From contig NC_027864.1 of NCBI RefSeq assembly GCF_000187245.1, forward strand, positions 744,001 to 808,000: DNA of 64,000 bases, in the 5' to 3' direction. Below the pieces are notes generated by a model. That model was not told where the DNA came from. It saw only the letters and a list, made by a program, of their open reading frames with translations, and searched no databases. Below are positions 17,275 to 25,231 of this stretch, one piece after another. The position numbers and the translations under genes were made by a program. How positions within the stretch are numbered: the first letter of the stretch is position 1; every line of letters begins with the position of its first letter. The DNA comes from Ogataea parapolymorpha DL-1. Lineage: Eukaryota; Ascomycota; Pichiomycetes; Pichiales; Pichiaceae.

Positions 17275-17955
17275 CTATCTCTGGGGATAGTGACAACCTT
17301 CCTGTACCCGACTCCATTCCCAGCCAGCCTCAACGACGCGCAACAAGTCTCTCAAATTCATGGGCTGCTTAAGACTCCTTCCGTCAATGACCAAATTGCG
17401 ATATATTATATGATAATCTTTCGACGACACGTAATGCTTGAGATCCTGTGAACGCAGTCTCTTCTGTAGCTTCAGTTTTCCTTCTAAAGTGGTGTATTCC
17501 GCGATTGGCTTCAACCATTGTTGGTTCTGTATCTTCCATAATTCCTCTCCCCCACAAAACGGTGTGAGGGTGCCCTCCTTATCTGGGGTAGCGTTGGATT
17601 CATCGCCTCCGCTGACAGCGCTGCTCTGGGGCGACGTTAATCGTGTCGTTGTGAAAGGAGAACTCGTGGAGCACGTTTCCTTATCATCGTTCGCGAGCTT
17701 ATTTTCCAATACATCTCGTTGGAGTTGAGAAGGTTTAATCGGTTCGTATTCTTGGACGCGGGTGGAGTTGCTGTCTGAGTCGTCATCAAACAGCTGCTCG
17801 GTAATTTCGTCGGATTCCAAACAGGCCTCCGATATCGAACGGAGTCTGCTAATAAACGTTGCCCAAGTGAACGTTAATTTGAGTAGTGCCTTCCTCAACC
17901 TCGAAGGCTCGCAGCCCTCGAACGTCGCGTCTTCTTTCTGTTCTCGCTCCTTCAT
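17275..17955 (-). CDS. YLR407W-like conserved fungal protein (DUF4050/Gag1-clamp-like)
   Basis: 226 aa. The N-terminal half is charged and low-complexity. The conserved part is C-terminal (about 135-215): LWKIQNQQWLKPIAEYTT followed by IIYRNLVIDGRSLKQPMNL and DLLRVVEAGW. This is the pattern I associate with the fungal DUF4050/Gag1-like clamp family; assignment from memory, moderate certainty. S. cerevisiae YLR407W (228 aa) is uncharacterised, has nearly the same length, and sits at the equivalent position and relative strand between RPL31B and BLS1. No enzyme motif or membrane segment is visible. It ends 8 bp from the convergent coiled-coil gene. Confidence 0.75.
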   Translation of the reverse strand: MKEREQKEDATFEGCEPSRLRKALLKLTFTWATFISRLRSISEACLESDEITEQLFDDDSDSNSTRVQEYEPIKPSQLQRDVLENKLANDDKETCSTSSPFTTTRLTSPQSSAVSGGDESNATPDKEGTLTPFCGGEELWKIQNQQWLKPIAEYTTLEGKLKLQKRLRSQDLKHYVSSKDYHIIYRNLVIDGRSLKQPMNLRDLLRVVEAGWEWSRVQEGCHYPQR

Positions 17956-18131
17956 AATGATCGTCTCTTTCGAGTCAATAAATAGTAGTCAAGTTGCAAG
18001 ACCTATTGACCAAACTGGTTCTCGAAACCTATTACACAAAGGTCACCTAGTAATTTGCTCGCACGACAATTTTTCTATTTTTTTTCTTCCAAGCTAAAGC
18101 CGCAGTCATATGATTTTAAGACACATGTATA

Positions 18132-19691
18132 TTACTTGAACTCTTTATAGTATTTACGATCCAACTCCCAGCCGGGAACAGCTCCTTGTTCGCTCGACGT
18201 CTTGAGAAGTTTCTGGGAAAGCTCAATGCGCTCGCTCAATAATCTTTTGCGGAAAGACCCATAATTCAAGCCGTCGTAAGAACCACCCAACTTGCACCAT
18301 TTCACCGCAAAAAGAGCAATAGAGACACCATTATGCAAACGACCATTTCTTCCCCAGGTTCTGGAGTAGTAGTTATTTCTGTATGTCCCCTGGTACACGC
18401 CCAGACGAGGCAGAATCAGCAAAGTTATCACCAAATCATTTGCGTCACTCGAATCCACATCCTGCTTGATCACGTTCGAGCGGTTCTCCAAGTTTCCGGG
18501 TGTCAAAGGCCCTGTGTGTCTAGAAAATCTTATAGTACCCTTTTCGTTATCAATGATAAATTCCCCAGATTTTTCGCTATCTTCTGGTGTACGGGTGGAC
18601 TGCCCAGACTCCAGAGCAGATGGATCAGCCGACTTGAGCACTCCACAATGATACAATATGGCCACGATATCGGAATCATCCGTATAAATGTCCGTCCCCC
18701 ATATTCTGCGGTCGTATACGTTGACATTGTCGGGGATACACTGGTATGGGATGTGTATATCCACTGTACAGTTGATGTAGTTTGCGAAGTATGCAGGAAG
18801 AAGTTCGATTCTTTTAGAGACAAGCTCACTGGTCACTTGTGAGCCCTCATGCACGTGTTCTGGTTCTATGTTTTGCAAATACATGCAACGGGTCTCCTTT
18901 GTTGGATAGGCCTGGTATATTATCGACCCCAGATGCTTTCTTGGGAATTTTGCGGCGAGAAGAAGTGTTTCTTTTGAATTGATCGTTATTTCTCGCGGCT
19001 TGAATGTTTCTTTTGGTTTTTCCGTACTCTGTTTCGGCGATGTCTGCTGGACCAATGACTGGTCTTGGGGCACTGTTGCGTTGGGGTCAATTATGGTAGA
19101 ATCGTTCTGTATGATGGTTGTATCATTCCCTTGAGGAGGCGGAACATCAGAAGGTGTCTCATTAGGGTTGTGTACAAGAACTTTGTGATGATGGTGGTTA
19201 CCATGAGGCTGATGCACAATATGAATATGACCGCCGTTTTTGAGATGCTGTTGTGCTTCCTTCAGATGTGTCGTAAGCTCATCGTGCACACGGTGATGAT
19301 GGCGGCATTTGTCTCCCTTTTCAGTCTCGCGAGGGGGACTAACGCTATTAATTTGCTGTCTGGACGGTGACGAGTTGTTTGTGGAAGGAGGTGATGCTGA
19401 CGATTTCAAAGGTGGCAATTTTTGGTCTGAGGGTTGTTCAGAAGACTTGCTCGGCACAATAGAAGGGAGTTTCGTTGAGTCGACGCCAGAAGCCAGCGAG
19501 GATATCGAAGGCAGTTGAAATTCACCAGAGTTGATAGACGATAGAGAAGGCAATTGTTGACTCTCAGGACGGCTCTTAGCCTCGCCTTCCTTGTCTGATG
19601 CCCCTAACTTGCTCGAAAGAAACGATATCGGGGGCAACTTGACCGGAGCATGGTCATTTTGCGAACTATACGACGACTCCTTGAAGGACAT
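18132..19691 (-). CDS. RXT3: Rxt3, Rpd3L histone deacetylase complex subunit
   Basis: 519 aa. Residues 1-230 are low-complexity (Ser/Pro/Gln) with a histidine-rich stretch at about 135-175. The Rxt3 domain occupies about 233-505, with IIYQAYPTKETRCMYLQNIE, YDRRIWGTDIYTDDSDIVA and LPRLGVYQGTYRNNYYSR. Rxt3 belongs to the large Rpd3 histone deacetylase complex in the nucleus and represses transcription. S. cerevisiae Rxt3 is only 294 aa, so the N-terminal extension here is large. The WGTDIYTDDSD block is diagnostic. Neighbourhood agrees: VAM6, RXT3 and RPL31 keep their S. cerevisiae relative strands. Confidence 0.9.
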   Translation of the reverse strand: MSFKESSYSSQNDHAPVKLPPISFLSSKLGASDKEGEAKSRPESQQLPSLSSINSGEFQLPSISSLASGVDSTKLPSIVPSKSSEQPSDQKLPPLKSSASPPSTNNSSPSRQQINSVSPPRETEKGDKCRHHHRVHDELTTHLKEAQQHLKNGGHIHIVHQPHGNHHHHKVLVHNPNETPSDVPPPQGNDTTIIQNDSTIIDPNATVPQDQSLVQQTSPKQSTEKPKETFKPREITINSKETLLLAAKFPRKHLGSIIYQAYPTKETRCMYLQNIEPEHVHEGSQVTSELVSKRIELLPAYFANYINCTVDIHIPYQCIPDNVNVYDRRIWGTDIYTDDSDIVAILYHCGVLKSADPSALESGQSTRTPEDSEKSGEFIIDNEKGTIRFSRHTGPLTPGNLENRSNVIKQDVDSSDANDLVITLLILPRLGVYQGTYRNNYYSRTWGRNGRLHNGVSIALFAVKWCKLGGSYDGLNYGSFRKRLLSERIELSQKLLKTSSEQGAVPGWELDRKYYKEFK

Positions 19692-19949
19692 GGTAAATAC
19701 AAATAAATTAGTTTTTTAAACATCTGTGCACCGATTTTATTAGGGGAGATGGCTATCAAGGGGTAGGTCTGCCAGTAGATTGTCCAATAGAAAGAAGAAA
19801 AATCAACGATGGGGGCCATCTTGAAAGTCATTGAGGCCTCTACTGACAGCTTCCATGGAGACATCTCAATTCAGTCAAGACCACATACTCCCAGAAAGAT
19901 GAGTAATTAAAAATCTACATTTATTAATCTCTATGCTTTTGTTTATCTG

Positions 19950-21062
19950 ATGCTTCAAGCCAAATATCCATCATTACTAAATGCAAATAATTTCATTAGT
20001 TTGCCACAATACGAGTCAAGGTTCTACGAGCTTGAGCGTAGTACTCCTGTTACGCCAGATAATTTGATCCTACTAATACAAAATCTGCTGGGAGAGGAAT
20101 TGAAGGAGGTACCCTCGGAACTGTTTGCCCCAAACTCATACAAGAGTCCTCTTGAAACATACCTCACCATTGCCTCCTACTGCAAGCTGATCATATTATC
20201 GCCGAATCTCTCCAATTTTGATATATCTTTGCAAGATGTGTTCCAAATATGGGAATTGCGTATCAATCTGTTATTGATGGCTGCTAATCTACGTGTACAG
20301 GACTCGAGCTCTCTGGTCCCGCCCATTCCAAATGCACAGTTCCTGAGAAATGAAACGAACCTATTTCTGAAAGAATTGATCAAGCTCGATGATAAAGAAA
20401 CTCTACCCAAGGAATTAAGCTGGCATTTCAAACTGCTCATCAACAGAATCAAATACGGCCCAAGTTTGATATTGGTCAACCAGCTATACAATGATCTTGT
20501 GCAATTGCGTGTAACTACACCGAAAGGAACAAAGGATTTGGCAAATAAATCGTCAATCATACTCTATAATGTATGCGCTATCATGATCGCCAGAAATGAG
20601 CTGCTTACCGTGTTCAATCTGTTGAACCAAACACTCGAGAGTGACTCCGAAAATTCACAATTAGCAGGCCTCACAGCCTTGGTGGGCTGCCTGTACACAT
20701 TCAAAGATACAGGCTCCGTGTCCGATAACGCGCCATTCTTCAACGAAATTGTTGCAGCTTTCGAAAACACAGATGAGCAGACACTAAATCTGCTTGTCAC
20801 AATCCTAAACTCTGTGGAACCAGTCTACAATGAAGATCGCTCTACTACAATGTCGTTGGAGAGAGAGCATCACTTTACGTTGCAAGAAATCATTAGACTA
20901 GTGGAGGACGGGAAAATTAGTGGACGCATTCTGTGCAGTTTGTGTGGACTTTTAGAGGTACAGCGACTGTCAACGAATGACGAGTCGGAACTGGACAAGT
21001 GCCTCGACCTTGTCCATCAGCAATGGACATCGCACCCCCAAAATATATACGCATTTGAGTAG
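19950..21062 (+). CDS. Helical-repeat protein, possibly TRAPPC12-like
   Basis: 370 aa, all-helical by appearance, with TPR-like spacing in the second half (SSIILYNVCAIMIARNELL, LAGLTALVGCLYTFKD, TLNLLVTILNSVEPVYN). No signal peptide, membrane segment or enzyme motif. By eye, the order of blocks (a DVFQIWELRINLL segment, a long helical hairpin, then TPR pairs) resembles the C-terminal half of TRAPPC12, a TRAPPIII tethering subunit kept in filamentous fungi and animals. Similarity is weak and this is a hypothesis. In S. cerevisiae nothing lies between RXT3 and RPL31A at this point, which would fit loss there. The frame is intact, and ATG at 19950 is the first usable start. Confidence 0.75.
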   Translation: MLQAKYPSLLNANNFISLPQYESRFYELERSTPVTPDNLILLIQNLLGEELKEVPSELFAPNSYKSPLETYLTIASYCKLIILSPNLSNFDISLQDVFQIWELRINLLLMAANLRVQDSSSLVPPIPNAQFLRNETNLFLKELIKLDDKETLPKELSWHFKLLINRIKYGPSLILVNQLYNDLVQLRVTTPKGTKDLANKSSIILYNVCAIMIARNELLTVFNLLNQTLESDSENSQLAGLTALVGCLYTFKDTGSVSDNAPFFNEIVAAFENTDEQTLNLLVTILNSVEPVYNEDRSTTMSLEREHHFTLQEIIRLVEDGKISGRILCSLCGLLEVQRLSTNDESELDKCLDLVHQQWTSHPQNIYAFE

Positions 21063-21397
21063 GCTTACGGGCATGAAATTTCACGTGATTTGATAAAGGG
21101 CATGACTATTCCTGTAAATATACACCTTGCACCTCTCACATATAGCTTGTAGGAGTAACGATATTTGTGTGCGATAGGGGCTCTTGAGAGGCATACAGTT
21201 CTAATGCTCTGTCTTGCTGTACTTTATAACTTGTATCTGTGTACTTTAAATGCTCACTATACTCCAATTTATGCTGTTTCCTGTATCTTGCTCTGTTTGA
21301 TTACCTAATCGGCACACAAAGCTCGAGTGAAAAATTGTACTTCAAAAATTCAAATTACTTTGGTTGTTCTTCACAAACCTTTGATTGCATATTAAAG
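21063..21397. other. 335-bp promoter/leader region of RPL31
   Basis: No gene. The coding frame of RPL31 runs open upstream to 21239 but without an ATG before 21398, so it is not protein. Contains CACGTG-like ATTTCACGTGATTT near 21080 and pyrimidine-rich stretches, as in many ribosomal protein promoters. No convincing 5'-UTR intron signals were found. Confidence 0.55.
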
Positions 21398-21745
21398 ATG
21401 GCTAAATCCGACCTTAAGGAACTTGTGACCAGAGAGTACACTATAAATCTCCACAAGAGATTGCACGGTATCCAATTCAAGAGAAGAGCTCCAAGAGCCG
21501 TGAAGGAGATCAAGAAGTTCGCTAAACTACACATGGGTACTGAGGACGTGAGACTGGATCCTAAGTTGAACGTCGAACTGTGGAAGAGAGGTATCCAGGG
21601 TGTTCCATTCAGAATGAGAATCAGAATTTCCAGAAAGAGAAACGAGGAGGAGGACGCTAAGAACACTATGTTCTCTTACGTCGAGCCTGTCAACGTTCCA
21701 TCTGTCAAGGGCTTGAACACTGTTGTTGTTGAGGACGAGGAATAG
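21398..21745 (+). CDS. RPL31: 60S ribosomal protein eL31 (L31)
   Basis: 115 aa beginning MAKSDLKELVTREYTINLHK, then GIQFKRRAPRAVKEIKKFAK, RKRNEEEDAKN and ending NTVVVEDEE. Nearly collinear with S. cerevisiae Rpl31 (113 aa). A component of the large ribosomal subunit near the exit tunnel. The ATG at 21398 is fixed by homology. Unlike S. cerevisiae RPL31A/B, the coding region here has no intron. Position between RXT3 and DUS4 unites the two S. cerevisiae neighbourhoods (RXT3-RPL31A on IV, RPL31B-DUS4 on XII), as expected of an unduplicated ancestor. Confidence 0.97.
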   Translation: MAKSDLKELVTREYTINLHKRLHGIQFKRRAPRAVKEIKKFAKLHMGTEDVRLDPKLNVELWKRGIQGVPFRMRIRISRKRNEEEDAKNTMFSYVEPVNVPSVKGLNTVVVEDEE

Positions 21746-21939
21746 ATAATATGAATAAGAGGAAACCAATAATTGAAGAGTAGTAAGCGTAGAGCGGCAC
21801 TTTGGATATGTTATATCTAGTGTATTAACCTATCTAGTACTACAGATCGTATAACGCTCTCGTGCAATATGACCGAGAATCGTCAGCAATGTGCCGTTGG
21901 CAACCCTGGCGAGAGTTTGAGCACTCAAAACTAACTGTT

Positions 21940-22100
21940 AGTACTCGATGTCAGTGTAACTATGACTAAAATACCGATCATTACTAGCGTTGAGGAAGGC
22001 CGGTAGAGCCCAAAACGGACTCCCACCATATTCCATCAACAAGGCCCGGAGGCCTGTTCAATATGGTAATAAAAGGTCATCATCATTCATCTCTAGTACT
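21940..22100 (-). ncRNA. SNR63: Box C/D snoRNA, snR63-like guide for 25S rRNA Am2256
   Basis: Read on the minus strand: box C ATGATGA (22086-22080, with a second register at 22083-22077), about 125 nt of body, then box D CTGA (21954-21951). Flanking bases form a terminal stem: GTAC (22099-22096) with GTAC (21944-21941), and GATG (22091-22088) with CATC (21950-21947). One base 5' of box D is AGTCATAGTTAC (complement of 21956-21967), a perfect 12-nt antisense to the conserved 25S segment GUAACUAUGACU. The box D+5 rule puts the methyl group on the second A of GUAA, which I place at S. cerevisiae A2256, the known target of snR63. The body holds an additional hairpin (22025-22067). It lies 89 bp beyond the DUS4 stop on the same strand. 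Ends are approximate. Confidence 0.85.
22025..22067 (-). other. Internal hairpin of the snR63-like RNA
   Basis: Outer stem ACCATATT/AATATGGT (22025-22032 with 22060-22067, 8 perfect pairs). An internal loop follows, then an inner stem AACA-GGCC/GGCCTGTT with one bulged A and a CGGA loop (UCCG on the RNA strand). Visible directly in sequence. It falls between box C and box D. Confidence 0.75.
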
Positions 22101-22189
22101 TACCGAAAAGCAAATTGTATTCAAAATTTTCGCAGTCTCTAATTTTTCTCTATGTCTGAATCCATTAACATACTAATCCTTGAACCTTA

Positions 22190-23206
22190 TTATATATGAG
22201 CCTGCTTTTGTCTATTTTGACGGTACTGGACAGCAACTGCTGTTCCGAACCCGGTATCCGTAGGCCGTTTAAGCTCGAAATTAGCATCGAACCAGTCCAT
22301 CAGCTCCAGCAGACTGGACTTGCTATTCAACTCGTTCTGTAGTTGTTTGCTGATCTGTCCCACAAGCATGCACCCCAAATGATGCTGGAGAAGACGGAAA
22401 GGAAGTCCATATGCGGTGCTCAAGTTCCAGAACTTCTCAATAGCTCCCCACGGAGCCTTCTCGTAGCCGGCAAACATAGCAGGGTTATTTAGAATGCCTC
22501 TTGCTGCCATGACTCCGTCGCAACCCGTGTCTTTGGCTATCCGGAATGCGTCCTCGAGAGATCTGCAGTCACCATTTGCAATAACAGGCACGGAAACGGC
22601 CTCCTTGATGGCTTTAATTTTTTCGAAGTTGCATGGCTCAGATGACCTCGTGTTCTTTGTGCGGCCATGGACCGTAATAAAATCAACGCCTGCCGCCTCG
22701 ACCATTTTCACAAACTCGATAGTCTCCTGGATATCGTGGTGGACTCGGATCTTTGTCTCGATTACGAGCTTCGAGCCGTATTTCTCCTTGACGGCGTGCA
22801 CCATTTCTGCAACAAGTTCCTTCTTCGACATCAGTGCTGCACCAATACCTTCTCTCACCTGGTCTTTGATTGGACACCCGCAGTTCAGCCCAACACCGTC
22901 AACATAAGGGTGTATCATGTCTATCATCCGTAACAGATCTGTGACGTTGTTGGCTCCGATTTGGACTATTAGTGGCCTATCGCGGTGGTTTGTGCTAAAA
23001 TCACTGGCCCTGGCGTTGTGGTTCCGCACAAACTCCCGTGCGAGGATCATGGGCGAGTAGACAATGTCAACTTTATAGTCACGAACGAGCTCTCTGAACG
23101 GCAGCTTGGAGTAACGCACCATCGGTCCTGCCACGAAAACGGGCCGGTTTTCACGACGACAGCGCTCGATAACAGCCAACGGACTGTCCTCTGGGTTTCT
23201 GGCCAT
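22190..23206 (-). CDS. DUS4: tRNA dihydrouridine synthase Dus4
   Basis: 338 aa from the ATG at 23204-23206. The TTG three codons upstream is not credible. Flavin-dependent TIM-barrel enzyme: FVAGPMVRYSKLPFR near the N-terminus, GLNCGCPIKDQ with the catalytic Cys at 111, and TVHGRTKNTR and ANGDCRSLEDAF for FMN and phosphate binding. It reduces uridine to dihydrouridine in the tRNA D-loop (positions 20a and 20b in S. cerevisiae). It is divergent from DUS3 over 162 bp. In S. cerevisiae DUS4 (YLR405W) follows RPL31B (YLR406C), and the same adjacency is seen here. Confidence 0.93.
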   Translation of the reverse strand: MARNPEDSPLAVIERCRRENRPVFVAGPMVRYSKLPFRELVRDYKVDIVYSPMILAREFVRNHNARASDFSTNHRDRPLIVQIGANNVTDLLRMIDMIHPYVDGVGLNCGCPIKDQVREGIGAALMSKKELVAEMVHAVKEKYGSKLVIETKIRVHHDIQETIEFVKMVEAAGVDFITVHGRTKNTRSSEPCNFEKIKAIKEAVSVPVIANGDCRSLEDAFRIAKDTGCDGVMAARGILNNPAMFAGYEKAPWGAIEKFWNLSTAYGLPFRLLQHHLGCMLVGQISKQLQNELNSKSSLLELMDWFDANFELKRPTDTGFGTAVAVQYRQNRQKQAHI

Positions 23207-23368
23207 GCTCAACAACTAGACAAAAAGACTAAATCTAATCTGATAGAGATAATGGCCGTTTTAAGTTTCCCTTTGCGGAAGACAGGTGCGAAGTGTATGC
23301 TGGCTGTGTTAATTCTTATTTTTTTTTTCATAATTTTTCAGCTGGCTGTGCAACTTAAAATTTTAATC

Positions 23369-25225
23369 ATGAGCGAGATCACAGAGGATAAGAAACGCTC
23401 GGTGGAGCAGGATTCCCCCGAGAGAAATGTGAAGCCGCGTCTTGAGAAGGGAGTTGCGCCAATAAAGCAAGAATACCTTGTTATTGGCGGCGTTGTGGCC
23501 GATTACAATGACGACGAAGCAGAATCTTCCAAGCACACTTCTGGGGATAAAGAGAGCAAGAAAGAGAAGAAACGAGGCCAGAACAAGAAGAGAGATTTGC
23601 GGCAGGCACACGAAGAAATTAAACTGTGTTCCTCCGTCGTTGATCCTAACGACAAGACTAAAGAGTGTCCGTATGGGGCTGACAAGTGTCGCTTTTCGCA
23701 CGATATCCAAGCGTATCTCGCTGCAAAGCCAGCAGACATTGAAGGTATTTGTCCAGTATATGCCGCAATCGGCTACTGTCCTTCCGGAGTGAAATGTAGA
23801 TGGCTAGGGTCGCACTACAACCCAGAGACGGGGTTGTTGCTAGAGGAAGAAGGTGTTGAGAAGAAAGAACATAAGGGCGAGGTCAATTGGATTTCTGCGG
23901 CCACCAAGAGCCAGTTACAGAAGAAGAAGCTGCCAATGCCTGTTTCCGACGAGGTGATCCGGTTTTTGGACAGCGTGGTGATAGTGAACGACGAGAAAAA
24001 TAGCATGACGAAGGAAGAGCGCGAGAACCACGAACCCGACGAGAAAAAGCTCAATGCAGCCTCGTACACGGAGTCGCGATTCAGAACGGGCGAGAAGAAA
24101 AGACTGAACCTGAAGAATGCCAAGATCGTGTCTCCGCTCACCACTGTGGGAAACCTGCCATATAGAAGATTAATGCGCACTTTGGGAGCAGACGTGACTT
24201 ATTCCGAGATGGCACTTGCTTTGCCACTCATTCAGGGCTCGAACTCCGAGTGGGCCCTTCCTCGCGCGCACGAGTCGGAGTACCCAGGTTTTGGTGTCCA
24301 GATCGCGACTGCCAAGCACTGGCAGGCTTGCAAAGCCGCCGAGGCCATCCAGACGCTCACGAGCCACGTTTCTGAGTTGAACCTCAACTGTGGCTGTCCG
24401 ATAGATATGCTGTATCGCAAGGGCGAAGGATCTGCGCTTCTGGACAATCCTTCGCGGATGCTGCGTATTTTGAAAGGAATGAGCTACTCATCAGGTGAAA
24501 TTCCTGTGACGGTAAAAATCCGAATGGGTGTCAAGGACGACAAGCCTGTGGCCGAAAATCTTGTGAGACGTGTTCTGAATGAAACGGACGTGGCAGCCAT
24601 CACTTTGCACGGACGTTCTAGGCAACAGAGATACACCCGTGCCGCCGACTGGGACTATATCAGCAGAGTTGGAGCTGTGGTGAAGGACTACAACGAGCAG
24701 CAGGAGGAGGACAAGGACAAGGTTGATAGGCCACCCGTGTATTTTGTCGGCAACGGCGACTGTTTCACACACGAGGACTGGCACAGGGCGGTGAGCGACG
24801 AGGGCATCGACTCGGTGATGGTGGCTCGTGGTGCACTGATTAAGCCGTGGATTTTCGAGGAAGTGGAGGCACAGCAGTATCTGGACAAGTCTGCTTCCGA
24901 AAGACTTGCTTATTTGGAGAAATACGCCAAGTTTGCGCTGGAGCACTGGGGCAGCGACGAATACGGCGTGAACAGCGCTAGACGGTACTTGTGTGAGTTT
25001 ATTTCTTTCACTCATCGGTATATTCCAGTCGGCATACTGGAACGGCTACCACCGAAGTTGAACGAAAGACCGCCACCTTGGAAGGGCAGAAACGAGCTGG
25101 AGACCTTGTTGGGATCGTCAGACTACAAGGATTGGATCAAGATCACAGAAATGTTCCTGGGCAAAGCCGGAGACGGATTCAGTTTTATTCCTAAACATAA
25201 AAGCAATTCGTACGAGAAACAGTGA
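23369..25225 (+). CDS. DUS3: tRNA dihydrouridine synthase Dus3 with CCCH zinc fingers
   Basis: 618 aa from the ATG at 23369. Longer in-frame reading back into the promoter would add an improbable hydrophobic stretch encoded by a T-rich tract. A charged lysine-rich N-terminus leads to two CCCH-type zinc-finger segments (about residues 90-150: ECPYGADKCRFSH and ICPVYAAIGYCPSGVKCRW). The flavin-dependent synthase barrel follows, with GNLPYRRLMRTLGAD, LNCGCPIDMLYRKGEGSALL (catalytic Cys 343) and FVGNGDCFTHEDW. Dus3 makes dihydrouridine 47 in tRNA. S. cerevisiae Dus3 (YLR401C) is 668 aa. It ends 6 bp from the convergent YET gene. Confidence 0.93.
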   Translation: MSEITEDKKRSVEQDSPERNVKPRLEKGVAPIKQEYLVIGGVVADYNDDEAESSKHTSGDKESKKEKKRGQNKKRDLRQAHEEIKLCSSVVDPNDKTKECPYGADKCRFSHDIQAYLAAKPADIEGICPVYAAIGYCPSGVKCRWLGSHYNPETGLLLEEEGVEKKEHKGEVNWISAATKSQLQKKKLPMPVSDEVIRFLDSVVIVNDEKNSMTKEERENHEPDEKKLNAASYTESRFRTGEKKRLNLKNAKIVSPLTTVGNLPYRRLMRTLGADVTYSEMALALPLIQGSNSEWALPRAHESEYPGFGVQIATAKHWQACKAAEAIQTLTSHVSELNLNCGCPIDMLYRKGEGSALLDNPSRMLRILKGMSYSSGEIPVTVKIRMGVKDDKPVAENLVRRVLNETDVAAITLHGRSRQQRYTRAADWDYISRVGAVVKDYNEQQEEDKDKVDRPPVYFVGNGDCFTHEDWHRAVSDEGIDSVMVARGALIKPWIFEEVEAQQYLDKSASERLAYLEKYAKFALEHWGSDEYGVNSARRYLCEFISFTHRYIPVGILERLPPKLNERPPPWKGRNELETLLGSSDYKDWIKITEMFLGKAGDGFSFIPKHKSNSYEKQ

Positions 25226-25231
25226 AATTAA

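Noticed and set aside
18010..18045. GGTTCTCGAAACC resembling a tRNA B box
   Set aside because: No matching A box or cloverleaf arms around it; it lies in the promoter of the YLR407W-like gene.
21239..21397. 53-codon extension before RPL31
   Set aside because: No ATG in the extension, and eL31 homology starts exactly at 21398.
21831..22100. Three TAGTACT copies considered as LTR or tandem-repeat remnants
   Set aside because: No terminal TG...CA, target duplication or further repeat structure. Two of the copies form the snoRNA terminal stem.
22090..22105. TACTTACC resembling the 5' end of U1 snRNA
   Set aside because: The match is short, the following sequence is not U1-like, and DUS4 coding begins about 90 bp later. 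The minus-strand C/D snoRNA explains the interval.
22985..23368. 128-codon N-terminal extension of DUS3, including a hydrophobic stretch
   Set aside because: It overlaps the DUS4 start and promoter on the other strand. Its hydrophobic run is produced by a T-rich promoter tract, and homology begins after the ATG at 23369.
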